NCBI RefSeq assembly: GCF_019744875.1
Contig: NZ_JAIETU010000006.1
Location: 372,001-436,000 of the forward strand
Direction of reading: 5' to 3'
From: Hyphomicrobium sp.
GTDB taxonomy: Bacteria; Pseudomonadota; Alphaproteobacteria; Rhizobiales; Hyphomicrobiaceae
DNA: 64,000 bases
The first letter of the stretch is position 1. Every line of letters begins with the position of its first letter. Below, piece by piece: positions 14,327 through 23,133 of the stretch. The notes below the pieces were generated by a model. It was not told the origin of the DNA, ran no database searches, and saw only the letters and a list, made by a program, of their open reading frames with translations. A program made the position numbers and the translations under genes.

Positions 14327-15647
14327 TGTCCTCGTTTCCCAACCGCTTCACGAAGCGGCGCTGTCGTCCGGGCGCAAATGGTTTCTGCGCAACCGGCGCG
14401 GGCTGATGCTTGCGCTGCTGGTGGCGATGTTCATCATCACAGCGCTTGCGCCGAGAATATTCATCACCATTCCGTCGGGGCATGGCGGCATTCTCTGGCT
14501 GCGGTTCTTCGGCGGCACGCAGGATCAGAGCTCGGCGCTCGGCGAGGGGCTGCATGTCATTCCGCCGTGGGATCACATCTTCATCTACGACATGCGCATT
14601 CAGGAGCACGATCAAGCCTACGAGGTGATCGCGCGCGAAGGCCTGCAGGTGACGGTGCGCAGCTCGTTCCGCTGGCAGCTCAACCCCGCCACGCTGCCGC
14701 GGCTGCACAAGTTGATCGGACCGAACTACGTCGACGTTTTGCTGGTGCCGGAAGTCGGGTCGGTTTTGCGAGAGCGGATTTCTCAGTATGAAATCGAGGA
14801 GCTGTTCTCGTCGCGCAGGACGCAGATCCAGGGTGAAATTCTGCGGGCCGTCGCCCGGGAAATGCCCGGCGAGGCCGTCAACAGAATTGGCATCAACGGC
14901 GAAGATCACGGCGGCGAAGACTTCGTGTTCATGACTGACATCCTGCTCAAGGATGTGACGCTGCCGTTCCGGCTGCGCAGCGCCATTGAGCGGAAGCTCG
15001 AACAGGCGCAGATTTCGCAGGAGTACGGTTTCCGCATCCAGCGGGAGCGGCTCGAAAGCGAACGCAAGCAGATCGAGGCGCAGGGCATCCAGGCCTTCCA
15101 GCAGACGGTTCAGGCCGGAATTTCGGAAGCCTATCTGAAATGGCGCGGTATCGAAGCTACGCTGCAGCTTGCGACCTCGCCGAATTCCAAGGTCGTCATC
15201 GTGGGCGGCGGTTCGCAAGGGTTGCCGTTGATCCTCAACACCGGCGACACCCCGCAGATACCGGCCCCTCCGCCTGCGGCCGCAGCCTCGTCGCATCCGG
15301 CGAAGGTGCAGAAGGCCGACGCGGAGAACGCGGGGCGGATCGCAGGCTCTATCGACATGTCTCCGCCGCAGTCCAATTCGCCCTTCGAAACCCTGGCGCA
15401 CCCGCGTGGCACGGCCGAGGACGCTGCCATCGAGGCAGAGGCAATGGCTGCTGAAAACGCAGCGAATGCGGCGGTCAAGACGAGCGCGACAACGCCCGGC
15501 GCCACGTCGAGCGAGGAGCCCGGTGCCGATGCGCCGCCGTATATTCTCCGCTCGTTCGCTGATGCGTTCGGCTATCGCCTGAAGCCGATCGCTCCACCCG
15601 CATCCGCCTCGGCCGAGATCGTGGGTCCCGGCGAGCAGCCGCGCTAA
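14319..15647 (+). CDS. SPFH/band 7 (prohibitin/stomatin-like) membrane protein
   Basis: A 442-residue protein with a short cytoplasmic N-terminus, one membrane segment (about residues 28-47, LMLALLVAMFIITAL), then a band 7 domain (about 48-260) with the typical VPEVGSVLRERISQYEIEEL and DILLKDVTLP stretches. A coiled coil follows (RIQRERLESERKQIEAQG). The C-terminal third is Pro/Ala-rich and probably disordered. SPFH proteins form membrane microdomain scaffolds or protease regulators. It is cotranscribed with the small membrane protein upstream, and its stop codon overlaps the convergent thioesterase stop (15644-15647). A role in organising or protecting membranes around the exporter is only a guess. 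Confidence 0.88.
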   Translation: MSDVLVSQPLHEAALSSGRKWFLRNRRGLMLALLVAMFIITALAPRIFITIPSGHGGILWLRFFGGTQDQSSALGEGLHVIPPWDHIFIYDMRIQEHDQAYEVIAREGLQVTVRSSFRWQLNPATLPRLHKLIGPNYVDVLLVPEVGSVLRERISQYEIEELFSSRRTQIQGEILRAVAREMPGEAVNRIGINGEDHGGEDFVFMTDILLKDVTLPFRLRSAIERKLEQAQISQEYGFRIQRERLESERKQIEAQGIQAFQQTVQAGISEAYLKWRGIEATLQLATSPNSKVVIVGGGSQGLPLILNTGDTPQIPAPPPAAAASSHPAKVQKADAENAGRIAGSIDMSPPQSNSPFETLAHPRGTAEDAAIEAEAMAAENAANAAVKTSATTPGATSSEEPGADAPPYILRSFADAFGYRLKPIAPPASASAEIVGPGEQPR

Positions 15648-16417
15648 TTTGCTGTGAGTGCGCCGTCAGGCGACGTGACGATGGCCGAGAGGTCGGCGGC
15701 GAGCGCTGCAACCAGTGCGTCGCGCGCGTCCTGCAGATAGAAGTGGCCGCCGTCGAACAGCCGCGGGGCTCGGGGCTGGCGCGTGAGGGACTGCCAGCCT
15801 GCGATGTGACCAGGCGCCATCTGCGCATCGTCCCGGCCGCCATAGATGAAAAACGGCTCGGCAAGCGGCGGTTCATCCCGGTACGCGTAGGTTTCGATTG
15901 CCTCGATGTCAGCACGCATGACGGGCAGGAGCATGCGCATCATGTCGGGCTGTTCGAGGATGATCTGCGGAATGCCGTTATAGCGCGCGCAAATCGCCGC
16001 CACGAAGTCGTCGTCGGAGAGGACATGGATCGGCGTGTCGTGGTCGACGATGTGGGGCGCGCGCCGGCCGGACAGCACCAACGCCCGCGGCGGAGGGGCG
16101 CCGAGACGACGGAGGTTGCGGGCCGTTTCGAACGCGATGAGAGCGCCCATGCTGTGGCCGAAAAACGCGTACGGACGGTCCGCCAGCGGCAACATGGCCT
16201 GGGTGAGACCGTCGGCGATGGCGGCGATGCGCGTCATCGGTGGCTCGGCCCGGCGTCCTTCGCGGCCGGGAAGCTGGATGGCGCGGAGCTCGATCCAATC
16301 GGGCATCACGGCGCGCCATGGGAAATAGAGGGATGCGCCCCGGCCGGCGTGCGGCACGCAATACAGGGTGAGCCGGGCGGATGGCCGCTGTTGGACGACA
16401 AACCAAGGAGAGGCCAT
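15644..16417 (-). CDS. Type II thioesterase (PKS/NRPS editing)
   Basis: A 257-residue alpha/beta hydrolase that would remove wrong or stalled acyl groups from carrier proteins of the assembly line. The catalytic Ser 89 lies in FFGHSMGALIAFE, the likely Asp in YGGRDD (196/197), and His 225 in DGGHFYL. The CVPHAGRGASLYFPW beginning is characteristic of the family. The start is ATG 16417 (MASPWFV), with a weak GGAAAG ribosome site; a longer open frame upstream runs through the divergent transferase gene and is rejected. It is divergent from the phosphopantetheinyl transferase with 84 bases between starts, a common pairing in biosynthetic clusters. Confidence 0.93.
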   Translation of the reverse strand: MASPWFVVQQRPSARLTLYCVPHAGRGASLYFPWRAVMPDWIELRAIQLPGREGRRAEPPMTRIAAIADGLTQAMLPLADRPYAFFGHSMGALIAFETARNLRRLGAPPPRALVLSGRRAPHIVDHDTPIHVLSDDDFVAAICARYNGIPQIILEQPDMMRMLLPVMRADIEAIETYAYRDEPPLAEPFFIYGGRDDAQMAPGHIAGWQSLTRQPRAPRLFDGGHFYLQDARDALVAALAADLSAIVTSPDGALTAN

Positions 16418-16501
16418 CTGCTTTCCGTGTTTTTTATAGCGAGGCGGGGGCAACGCGCTCACGTCGTTTGCGGTCCCCGTTCGGCATAGTAGACTTGGGG
16501 C

Positions 16502-17284
16502 GTGACCGTACCAAACCTTCTTGACCCCATCCCGCCCATTTCCACAACGGCCGTCCGCGTGCGGTGGCTGGTGCTCGAATCCGTTGCAGCAGAGCATTGG
16601 GCGGCGTTCGCGGCCCTTCTCGACGACGCGGAGCGCGCGCGGGCCGCGCGTTTCCACTTCGAGCGGGATCGCCAGGCGTATGTCGCGGCACATGCTCTGG
16701 CGCGCACGTTGCTCTCGGTCGAAGCGCCTCGCCCGACCAGCGACTGGCGCTTTGTCGAGGGTGTGCAAGGCAAACCCGAGATCGTGCGGGAGCCGGGGAT
16801 GCCGCCGCTGCGGTTCAACCTCTCCCACACCCATGGGCTCGTCGCGGTGGCGATGACCCACGCGCACGATCTCGGCATCGACGTCGAATCCATCGATGCC
16901 GGACGCGCCGGTCTCGACTTCGCCGAGCGGGTGTTTGCGCCGGCCGAGATCGCGGCGTTGCGCGCGGTTCCGCCCGAGGCGTTCGCCGAGACGTTCTATG
17001 CGATCTGGACGCTCAAGGAGGCCTGTATCAAGGCGCTGGGCGGTGGGCTTTCCGTGCCGCTCGATGCATTCGCGGTGTCGTGGGACCCGCTCTCGGTTCA
17101 GTTCTCCGATACGCTGGGCGAGGATGGCGCGCACTGGCGTCTTTTCCGGGCGACGCCGACGCCCGCCCATGCGCTGGCGCTCGCCCTGCGTCATCCAGAG
17201 CCCGCGGCTGTTACACTCGATGCGACCGGCATCAGGCCACAGGACATTCTGGCCCTGGCCGCGCAGGCTGGTGCGAACCTCTGA
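16502..17284 (+). CDS. Sfp-type 4'-phosphopantetheinyl transferase
   Basis: A 260-residue enzyme that converts apo to holo carrier proteins by adding phosphopantetheine from CoA to the conserved Ser. It has the family motifs: FNLSHTHG (105-112), GIDVE (125-129, magnesium and CoA binding) and WTLKEACIKALG (169-180). The length fits the two-lobed Sfp type used by secondary metabolism. The start is GTG 16502. Given twelve ACP domains or proteins in the window, this is very likely the activating enzyme. The stop is one base from the stop of the convergent phosphoesterase. Confidence 0.94.
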   Translation: MTVPNLLDPIPPISTTAVRVRWLVLESVAAEHWAAFAALLDDAERARAARFHFERDRQAYVAAHALARTLLSVEAPRPTSDWRFVEGVQGKPEIVREPGMPPLRFNLSHTHGLVAVAMTHAHDLGIDVESIDAGRAGLDFAERVFAPAEIAALRAVPPEAFAETFYAIWTLKEACIKALGGGLSVPLDAFAVSWDPLSVQFSDTLGEDGAHWRLFRATPTPAHALALALRHPEPAAVTLDATGIRPQDILALAAQAGANL

Positions 17285-17285
17285 T

Positions 17286-18107
17286 CTAGGTGGCGTCCGA
17301 CGCGGGCCAGATGGGCCGGAGGTAAGCGGCCATGCCGCGCTGAGGGTCCCACTGCTGGGGATATCCGAACGACACCTCTTCGAAGCGCGTGCCGTCGCGC
17401 CAGTCGGTGCGGCGCACGTGAAGATGCCCGCTTACGGCTACGCGCACGTTGAAGCGCGTGTGCCAGTCTTCGGTCAGCACCGTGCCGCACCAGGGTGAGA
17501 AACGCGGCACGCGCGGGATGTACACGAGGTCGCGCCGTAACGGATAGTGATTGGCGATGATCTTCGGAACGTCGGGGCCAAGCTCGATGAGGCGACGTTC
17601 CGTTTCCCGGCACCTCTGGTGGCACCAGTCGGAAATGGATGCGAACGGAGCAGGGTCGAGCAGCATCTCGTCGCCGCAGACCGAGCGCTCCTCGCGCGCC
17701 CAGGCGACGACGGAGGCGAGCGGGATCTCCGGCGGACGGAAGCTGTAGTCATAGAGCAGCAGCGTCGGCACGATGACGAATGGCTCGCCGTCGCCCGGCC
17801 AGACCAGGTACGGGTCCTCGGGTGTGACAACGCCCACGTCGCGGGCGATCGCGACCATCGCCTCGTACTTGAGCAGTCCCCTGCCGGCAGGGCCGGGGAC
17901 TGTCCACAAGTCATGATTGCCGGGCGCCCAGATCACCTTTGCGAAGCGCTCGCTGAGCAGCACAAGCCCCTCGCAAAACCGTTCGAGGCTTTCGGCCACG
18001 TCGCCGGCAACGATGAGCCAGTCGTCTGGGAATGCAGGCATTTCCAGGAGCGCCTGCATGTTCGGGGAGCTGCTGAGATGCAGGTCGCTGATCGCCAGCA
18101 GTTTCAA
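17286..18107 (-). CDS. Calcineurin-like metallophosphoesterase
   Basis: A 273-residue protein with all the metal-binding blocks of the superfamily: ISDLHL (6-11), AGDV (34-37), GNHD (63-66), NHYPLR and GHLH near the C-terminus. It should hydrolyse a phosphomonoester or phosphodiester using two divalent metals. The substrate cannot be read from the sequence. It sits between the phosphopantetheinyl transferase and the FkbM operon. It could act on CoA or phosphopantetheine-type compounds, or may simply be a neighbour unconnected to the pathway. Confidence 0.88.
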   Translation of the reverse strand: MKLLAISDLHLSSSPNMQALLEMPAFPDDWLIVAGDVAESLERFCEGLVLLSERFAKVIWAPGNHDLWTVPGPAGRGLLKYEAMVAIARDVGVVTPEDPYLVWPGDGEPFVIVPTLLLYDYSFRPPEIPLASVVAWAREERSVCGDEMLLDPAPFASISDWCHQRCRETERRLIELGPDVPKIIANHYPLRRDLVYIPRVPRFSPWCGTVLTEDWHTRFNVRVAVSGHLHVRRTDWRDGTRFEEVSFGYPQQWDPQRGMAAYLRPIWPASDAT

Positions 18108-18274
18108 GCGGGGCTACCCCAATGAATTGAGCGCGTCTTGCGTCGGAAGACCCGATGGCCCCGGGATACGACAGGGTCGCTGTCTTCCGTATGCAATGGA
18201 ATCGACGTAACCAAGAAAGCGCTTGGCGTCAAAGCGCTATGCGGTTGCGCTTGCAAAGTCGCTCCGATTGGCCG

Positions 18275-18288
18275 TCTGCAACGAAATG
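18275..18288 (+). promoter_or_regulatory. Shared 14-base motif, copy 1 (upstream of FkbM operon)
   Basis: TCTGCAACGAAATG occurs here and, identically, at 26415-26428, in front of the exporter-PKS operon. Both copies follow a TTGCG block about 30 bases earlier and a GTCGC in between. This copy ends 10 bases before the FkbM ATG, and the 191-base gap (18108-18298) holds nothing else I recognise. A common regulator site or promoter element is plausible; no regulator of the pathway is visible. Confidence 0.4.
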
Positions 18289-18298
18289 GTGATGCCAT

Positions 18299-19114
18299 AT
18301 GGTCCTCTCGACAGCGACCTTGCCGGATGGCCGCAGCGTGCATTGCGTCAACGCCTATGAAGTCGACTTTTCGTGGCACGAAATCTTCGCGGATGATCTG
18401 ACGGCGCACGGACTCTCCCTGCCGCAGGACGGTGTCTATGTCGACGTCGGAGCCAATATTGGGCTCTTCGCGCTCTATCTCAATGACCTGTGTCCGAATG
18501 CCCGGCTGGTTGCTTACGAGCCGATGCCGGCCTCCTTTGCCGCCCTCGAACGCAACATCGAGAAAATGGGCGGGCGGGCGCATGCTTTCCAGATGGCTTT
18601 GGGCGCGGCTGCGGGCGAGCTGGAGTTCGACTATTATCCAGGCATCAGCGCGCTTTCGACCGCGAATTCCGCGGCAGGCGATGTGCTGTCCGGCGGCCTC
18701 AAGAACCTGCTGTTCAGTAATGGCGCGAGCGCGGACGTGCGCGCAATCCTTGACCGTAGCGGGGCGAGCGAACGGATGGGCGACGAAGAGTTCATCGCCC
18801 AGCTTTTCCGCGTGGAGCGGGTGCGCGCGGCCGTGGACACGCTCTCGAACCAGGCCGATCTGCACGGGCTCGGCCCGATCGACCTCGTGAAGATCGACAC
18901 GGAAGGGGCCGAGAAGGATGTGCTGGCCGGCATCTCTGATGGGCTCTGGCCGCGGATCCGGCAAATGCTGGTGGAGGTTCATCTCGGCCGCGACGAGACC
19001 GACGCGATTGCCGCCGATCTCGGTGCGCGCGGATACAAGACGTCGATTGGAAATCACCCGCTCGCTGAGGGCGGTGCACCGGTGTTCCACGTTTATGCCG
19101 CGCGGAGCGCATGA
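18299..19114 (+). CDS. FkbM-family O-methyltransferase
   Basis: A 271-residue SAM-dependent methyltransferase of the FkbM type, often found in trans-AT polyketide clusters, where it methylates a hydroxyl group. The SAM-binding motif I, VDVGANIGLFALY, is at about 48-60, YEPMPASF follows, and IDLVKIDTEGAEKDVL is the characteristic downstream block. The start at ATG 18299 lacks a good ribosome site, but no better in-frame start exists. It is the first gene of an operon and overlaps the P450 by ATGA at 19111-19114. Expected role: O-methylation of the polyketide, perhaps after P450 hydroxylation. Confidence 0.92.
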   Translation: MVLSTATLPDGRSVHCVNAYEVDFSWHEIFADDLTAHGLSLPQDGVYVDVGANIGLFALYLNDLCPNARLVAYEPMPASFAALERNIEKMGGRAHAFQMALGAAAGELEFDYYPGISALSTANSAAGDVLSGGLKNLLFSNGASADVRAILDRSGASERMGDEEFIAQLFRVERVRAAVDTLSNQADLHGLGPIDLVKIDTEGAEKDVLAGISDGLWPRIRQMLVEVHLGRDETDAIAADLGARGYKTSIGNHPLAEGGAPVFHVYAARSA

Positions 19115-20400
19115 CGATGGTCTGCCAGGCGGAGCGCACGGCGGACGTCGGCCAATCCCCGGCTGTGCGTGACCTGCCCGCCATCGACTGGTGGACGATG
19201 CTGGCCGATCCGGTATTTCTCGAAAGTCCCTATCCGGAACTGGCCAGGCTGCGGGCGCTCGCGCCGGTTCATCATGATCCCGTCTCGGGCGTGTATTTCA
19301 TTCTTGGGCACCGCGAGTTTGCGCGCGTCTCGAAGTCGTCCGCGATGGGGCGCGATACGCGGCTTTGGACGGGCGGCTGGTCGTCGCCGGAGTATGCGGC
19401 GGAAGACCCGGTCGGCTTCCGGCTCTACAGCCAGTTCCAACCGCAGATGATCAACAGCGATCCGCCGGACCACGGGCGCATGCGCGGCGTCTACGAGCCG
19501 GCGTTTCATCCGCAGGCCGTGGCGGCGCTGGAGCCCATGATCCGGGCCGAGGCGGACCGGCTGATCGCGGCGATGCCGGACAGCGGCGTCATCGAGATGA
19601 TCGACGCCTTCGCCGGGCCTCTTCCGCTTCGGGTGCTGCGCAATCTGTTCGACATGCCGGAAGCGATGGACGACGACATCGCGCGGTGGAGTGCGGCGCT
19701 CATCAAGATCGGCGACATCATGATGACGCCGGAGCAGAAGCACGACGCGCTGGATGCGCTCGATACCTTCAAGGCGGTGCTGCGCCGCCATCTCGCGGAA
19801 CGGCGCGGGTGTCCGCATTCGGGGCTCATTGGCCGCGTGCTTGTGGCTGAGGAGACGCGCGTTCTCGACGAAGAGGAGACGCTGACCAATCTCGTGTCCA
19901 TGCTCGTAGCCGGACACGAGACGACGGTGACGCTGATCGGAAACGGGCTGCTTCTGCTGCTGCAGAACCCGCGCGAGATGGCGCGGCTGCGTGCCGATCG
20001 CGGGCTGATGCGCACGGCGATCGAGGAGTTTCTTCGGGTCGAGCCGGGCGGCAACATGATCCTGCGCATCGCGCGCGAGGACATGGAGATCGGCGGCTGG
20101 CGCATCCCGGCGGGCGCGCCGGTGGTCGGGCTGATCGGCGCGGTCAATCGCGATCCGTTGCGTTTCAGGAATCCGGACGTGCTCGACATCGGACGCACGG
20201 CGAATGCGCATGCGACCTTCGGCGGCGGCATCCATTTCTGCGTCGGCGCACCGCTGGCGCGGCTCGAGACGCAGATCGCGTTCGACGCGCTCCTCGACAG
20301 GTTTTCGCATATGTCTGTTGCGGGGCGGGCCGAATGGCGGCTTGACCGCATCAACGCGCGCGGCCTCGGGAGCCTGCCGGTGCAGGTTGGGGCGGCGTGA
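19111..20400 (+). CDS. Cytochrome P450 (third paralogue)
   Basis: A 429-residue P450 related to the two at 10708-13250, sharing IDWWTMLADP near the start, the MGRDTRLWT stretch and the IGAVNRDP stretch. Cysteine 377 lies in FGGGIHFCVG. The I-helix is AGHETT with both catalytic residues, and EFLR gives ExxR. The ATG overlaps the FkbM stop and the gene's own stop overlaps the HMG-CoA synthase start by one base. Tight coupling to FkbM suggests hydroxylation followed by O-methylation, an inference. Confidence 0.93.
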   Translation: MTMVCQAERTADVGQSPAVRDLPAIDWWTMLADPVFLESPYPELARLRALAPVHHDPVSGVYFILGHREFARVSKSSAMGRDTRLWTGGWSSPEYAAEDPVGFRLYSQFQPQMINSDPPDHGRMRGVYEPAFHPQAVAALEPMIRAEADRLIAAMPDSGVIEMIDAFAGPLPLRVLRNLFDMPEAMDDDIARWSAALIKIGDIMMTPEQKHDALDALDTFKAVLRRHLAERRGCPHSGLIGRVLVAEETRVLDEEETLTNLVSMLVAGHETTVTLIGNGLLLLLQNPREMARLRADRGLMRTAIEEFLRVEPGGNMILRIAREDMEIGGWRIPAGAPVVGLIGAVNRDPLRFRNPDVLDIGRTANAHATFGGGIHFCVGAPLARLETQIAFDALLDRFSHMSVAGRAEWRLDRINARGLGSLPVQVGAA

Positions 20401-21653
20401 TGTCTTCCGTCGGGATCGAAGCGCTGGGCGTCTACGGCGGGGCGGCTTACGTCGATGTGCAGGAGCTGTGCGCGCATCGCGGGCTCGATATCCAACGCTT
20501 CGAAAACCTGATGATGCGCGAAAAGTCGGTGGCGCTTCCCTGCGAAGATCCGGTGAGCTTTGCGGTCAATGCTGCGCGCCCGCTGGTGGACCGGCTTTCC
20601 GAGAGCGAGCGCGATCGGATCGAGATGATCGTGACGTGTACGGAATCGGGCATCGATTTCGGAAAGTCGCTCAGTACCTACGTGCACGCGCACCTGGGGC
20701 TTCAGAAAGCGTGCCGCTTGTTCGAGGTGAAGCAGGCCTGCTACTCGGGTACGGCGGGGCTGCAGATGGCGGTCAATTTCATCCTGTCGGGCACGGCGCC
20801 CGGTGCGAAGGCGCTGGTGATCGCGACGGACATTTCGCGCTTTGCGCTTGCCGACAAAGGCGCCATTGAGGAGTGGGCCTATTCGGAGCCGAGCTCGGGC
20901 GCGGGTGCGGTCGCGATGCTGGTCAGCGATGCGCCGCATCTGTTCCGCATCGACGTGGGCGCGCATGGCAATCATGCGTTCGAGGTCATGGACACCTGCC
21001 GTCCCGGCCCGGATACGGAAGCGGGAGATGCCGATCTCTCGCTCATGGCCTATCTCGAATGCTGCGAGCATGCCTTCCGCGACTATGCGCGCCGCGTGGA
21101 GGGCGCGGACTTTCGCGACACGTTCCACTACCTCGCGTTTCATACGCCATTCGGTGGCATGGTGAAGGGCGCGCACCGTCATCTCATGCGGCGTCTCTGC
21201 AAGGCCGCCTCAAGCGACATCGAAGCCGATTTCACGCGCCGAATGGCGGCAAGCCTCGTCTATGGGCAGCGCGTTGGAAACACGGCCGGCGCGTCGGTGT
21301 TTCTTGCGCTCGCAGGCATCATCGACACGGCGGACATCGGCGGGCCGCAGCGCGTCGGCCTCTTCTCGTACGGCTCTGGGTGCTGCTCGGAGTTCTTTTC
21401 CGGCGTGGTGCCAGTGGATGCGCCGGGGCGGCTCAAGGATGCCGGGATTGCGGCGGGGCTCGACCGGCGCTACCGGCTCTCGATGGGAGAGTACGACGCG
21501 ATCCTCGGCAGCACGGAGACGGTCCGCTTCGGGACGCGCGATACACAGCTCTTGCCGGAAACGATGCCGGGCATCGGCAACGGCGTAGGCGGAACGCCGC
21601 GGTTGGTTCTCGAGGCGATCGCGGGCTATCATCGCAAGTATCGCTGGATCTAG
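20400..21653 (+). CDS. HMG-CoA synthase-like protein for polyketide beta-branching
   Basis: A 417-residue homologue of HMG-CoA synthase (PksG/MupH/BryR type). It joins an acetyl carbanion, delivered on the donor ACP, to the beta-keto group of an ACP-bound polyketide. Catalytic Cys 114 lies in VKQACYSGTAGL, with FHTPFGGM holding the His and SYGSGCCSEF near the C-terminus. It starts at ATG 20400, sharing its A with the preceding TGA. The neighbours supply the rest of the cassette: donor ACP, decarboxylating KS and ECH1. The last step (ECH2) is a domain in module 5 of the PKS. Its target ACP should be that of module 5. Confidence 0.95.
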   Translation: MSSVGIEALGVYGGAAYVDVQELCAHRGLDIQRFENLMMREKSVALPCEDPVSFAVNAARPLVDRLSESERDRIEMIVTCTESGIDFGKSLSTYVHAHLGLQKACRLFEVKQACYSGTAGLQMAVNFILSGTAPGAKALVIATDISRFALADKGAIEEWAYSEPSSGAGAVAMLVSDAPHLFRIDVGAHGNHAFEVMDTCRPGPDTEAGDADLSLMAYLECCEHAFRDYARRVEGADFRDTFHYLAFHTPFGGMVKGAHRHLMRRLCKAASSDIEADFTRRMAASLVYGQRVGNTAGASVFLALAGIIDTADIGGPQRVGLFSYGSGCCSEFFSGVVPVDAPGRLKDAGIAAGLDRRYRLSMGEYDAILGSTETVRFGTRDTQLLPETMPGIGNGVGGTPRLVLEAIAGYHRKYRWI

Positions 21654-21681
21654 GGGGATGGCCACTTTGGGAGCTTGCGCG

Positions 21682-21927
21682 ATGGAGCCGGATACCGTTT
21701 TCGCGACGTTGCTGGCCCAGATCCGGGATGTGGTTCCGGAGCTCGGCGCTCACGCGTTCGCGCGCTCGGATTCGATGGCCGATCTTGGCGTGAACTCCAT
21801 CGAGCGCAGTGAAGTGCTGCTGCTGACGCTCGATGCGCTGGGCCTCAAGGTGTCGCCGATTGCGTTTCATGGCGCGCGAAATATCGGTGAATTGTCCGAT
21901 CTGATCCATGCCAAGCTCGCCGCTTGA
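21682..21927 (+). CDS. Donor acyl carrier protein of the beta-branching cassette
   Basis: An 81-residue free ACP. The phosphopantetheine Ser is residue 39 in LGVNSIERSEV. The N-S-I/V-x-R pattern, rather than D-S-L, is typical of AcpK/MacpC-like donor ACPs of HMG-CoA-synthase cassettes. It would carry malonyl and then acetyl. The frame could begin at 21658, but ATG 21682 has GGGAG at 21669-21673 with an 8-base spacer. It overlaps the following ketosynthase by 20 bases. Confidence 0.92.
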   Translation: MEPDTVFATLLAQIRDVVPELGAHAFARSDSMADLGVNSIERSEVLLLTLDALGLKVSPIAFHGARNIGELSDLIHAKLAA

Positions 21928-23125
21928 TCGCACGGCTCCGGCCGTCACCGGCATCGGCATTGCGACCGGGTTCGGCTACGGCAAGGACTGCTTCGTCGAA
22001 GGGCTGTTCGGCGGGCGCAATCTGTTTGCGCCTCTTTTGCGGTCCGGTCGTCAGCCCGCCCCCGGAGAGAAGCGCTTCATCGGCATCGAGGTGCCCGAGC
22101 CGCCCGAGGTGTTGACGCGCCGGATCGCGCGCACGGCGGGGCTTTCGGCGCGTGTGTCGGTCGCGGTGGTTGCGGACGCCTGGGCCGAGGCGGGGCTCGA
22201 TGAGGTCGATCCCACACGTATCGGGCTCGTGCTTGGCGGATCGAACCTTCAGAGCCGCGAGCTGATGCTGGCGCAGAAGGACGCAGAGACGCGGGGACGG
22301 ATCGTTTCGCCGCATATGGGGTACGCATTTTTCGATACGGACATCGCGGGGCTGTGCGCGGAGCGGTTCGGCATTCGGGGCCGCACACTGTCCATCGGGG
22401 GGGCATCGGCCAGCGGCGCGGCGGCCGTCATCCAGGCGGCGGAGCTGGTTGCGTCCGGTCACGTCGATGCCTGCATTGCCGTCGGCGCGCTACAGGATCT
22501 CAGCGCCTTCGAGTTCGAGGCGTTGTCGCTGATGGGCGCGCTCAGTCCAGGGGATCGCTGCCGTCCGTTCGATCGCGCACACGACGGGTTCATGTTCGGA
22601 GAGAGCGCGGCGGCACTCGTGATCCGGCGCGGCGATGCGGTGCTTCCGGGAGACGCCTATGGATGCCTCACGGGATGGTCGCACATTTCGGACGGGCGGC
22701 GCGGGCCCGAGCCCTCGTTGGAGGGCGAGTTGCGCGCGATCCAGTCGGCGCTCCAGGCGGCGGGCCTTCAGCCGGGCGAGATCGACTACATCAATGCACA
22801 CGGAACTGGGACGCCGCTTGGCGACGATACGGAAGCGGCGGCCTGTTGCGCGGCGGGGCTGACGCATGCGCCGGTCAACGCCACCAAGTCGATCATCGGG
22901 CACGGTCTTGCGTCGGCGGGCGCGGTCGAGGTGGCGGCGGCGCTGCTTCAGATGCGCGTCGGGCGTCTTCATCCGACGCATGGACTTGAAAATCCAATCG
23001 ACGCGGGGCTGCGCTGGGTGCAGCGTGATCCGTTGGACGCAACCGTACGCAATGCTCTCAGTCTGTCGTTCGGGTTCGGCGGCGTGAATACGGCCATCGT
23101 GTTGTCCGCCCCGGAGACGGCATAG
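21908..23125 (+). CDS. Decarboxylating ketosynthase-like protein (active-site Cys to Ser)
   Basis: A 405-residue FabF-like protein. The position of the nucleophilic Cys is Ser 167 (SIGGASASGA, codon 22406-22408). The downstream catalytic His motifs are kept (AHGTGTPLGD and KSIIGHGL). This pattern marks the KS of HMG-CoA-synthase cassettes that decarboxylates malonyl on the donor ACP to acetyl without condensing. The ATG lies inside the end of the ACP gene, so the two are translationally coupled. A fatty-acid FabF is excluded by the missing Cys and by context. Confidence 0.93.
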   Translation: MPSSPLDRTAPAVTGIGIATGFGYGKDCFVEGLFGGRNLFAPLLRSGRQPAPGEKRFIGIEVPEPPEVLTRRIARTAGLSARVSVAVVADAWAEAGLDEVDPTRIGLVLGGSNLQSRELMLAQKDAETRGRIVSPHMGYAFFDTDIAGLCAERFGIRGRTLSIGGASASGAAAVIQAAELVASGHVDACIAVGALQDLSAFEFEALSLMGALSPGDRCRPFDRAHDGFMFGESAAALVIRRGDAVLPGDAYGCLTGWSHISDGRRGPEPSLEGELRAIQSALQAAGLQPGEIDYINAHGTGTPLGDDTEAAACCAAGLTHAPVNATKSIIGHGLASAGAVEVAAALLQMRVGRLHPTHGLENPIDAGLRWVQRDPLDATVRNALSLSFGFGGVNTAIVLSAPETA

Positions 23126-23133
23126 GATCGGTC

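Noticed and set aside
21908-23125. FabF-type fatty acid ketosynthase
   Set aside because: The nucleophilic Cys is Ser and the gene is inside an HMG-CoA-synthase cassette, so a decarboxylating role fits better.
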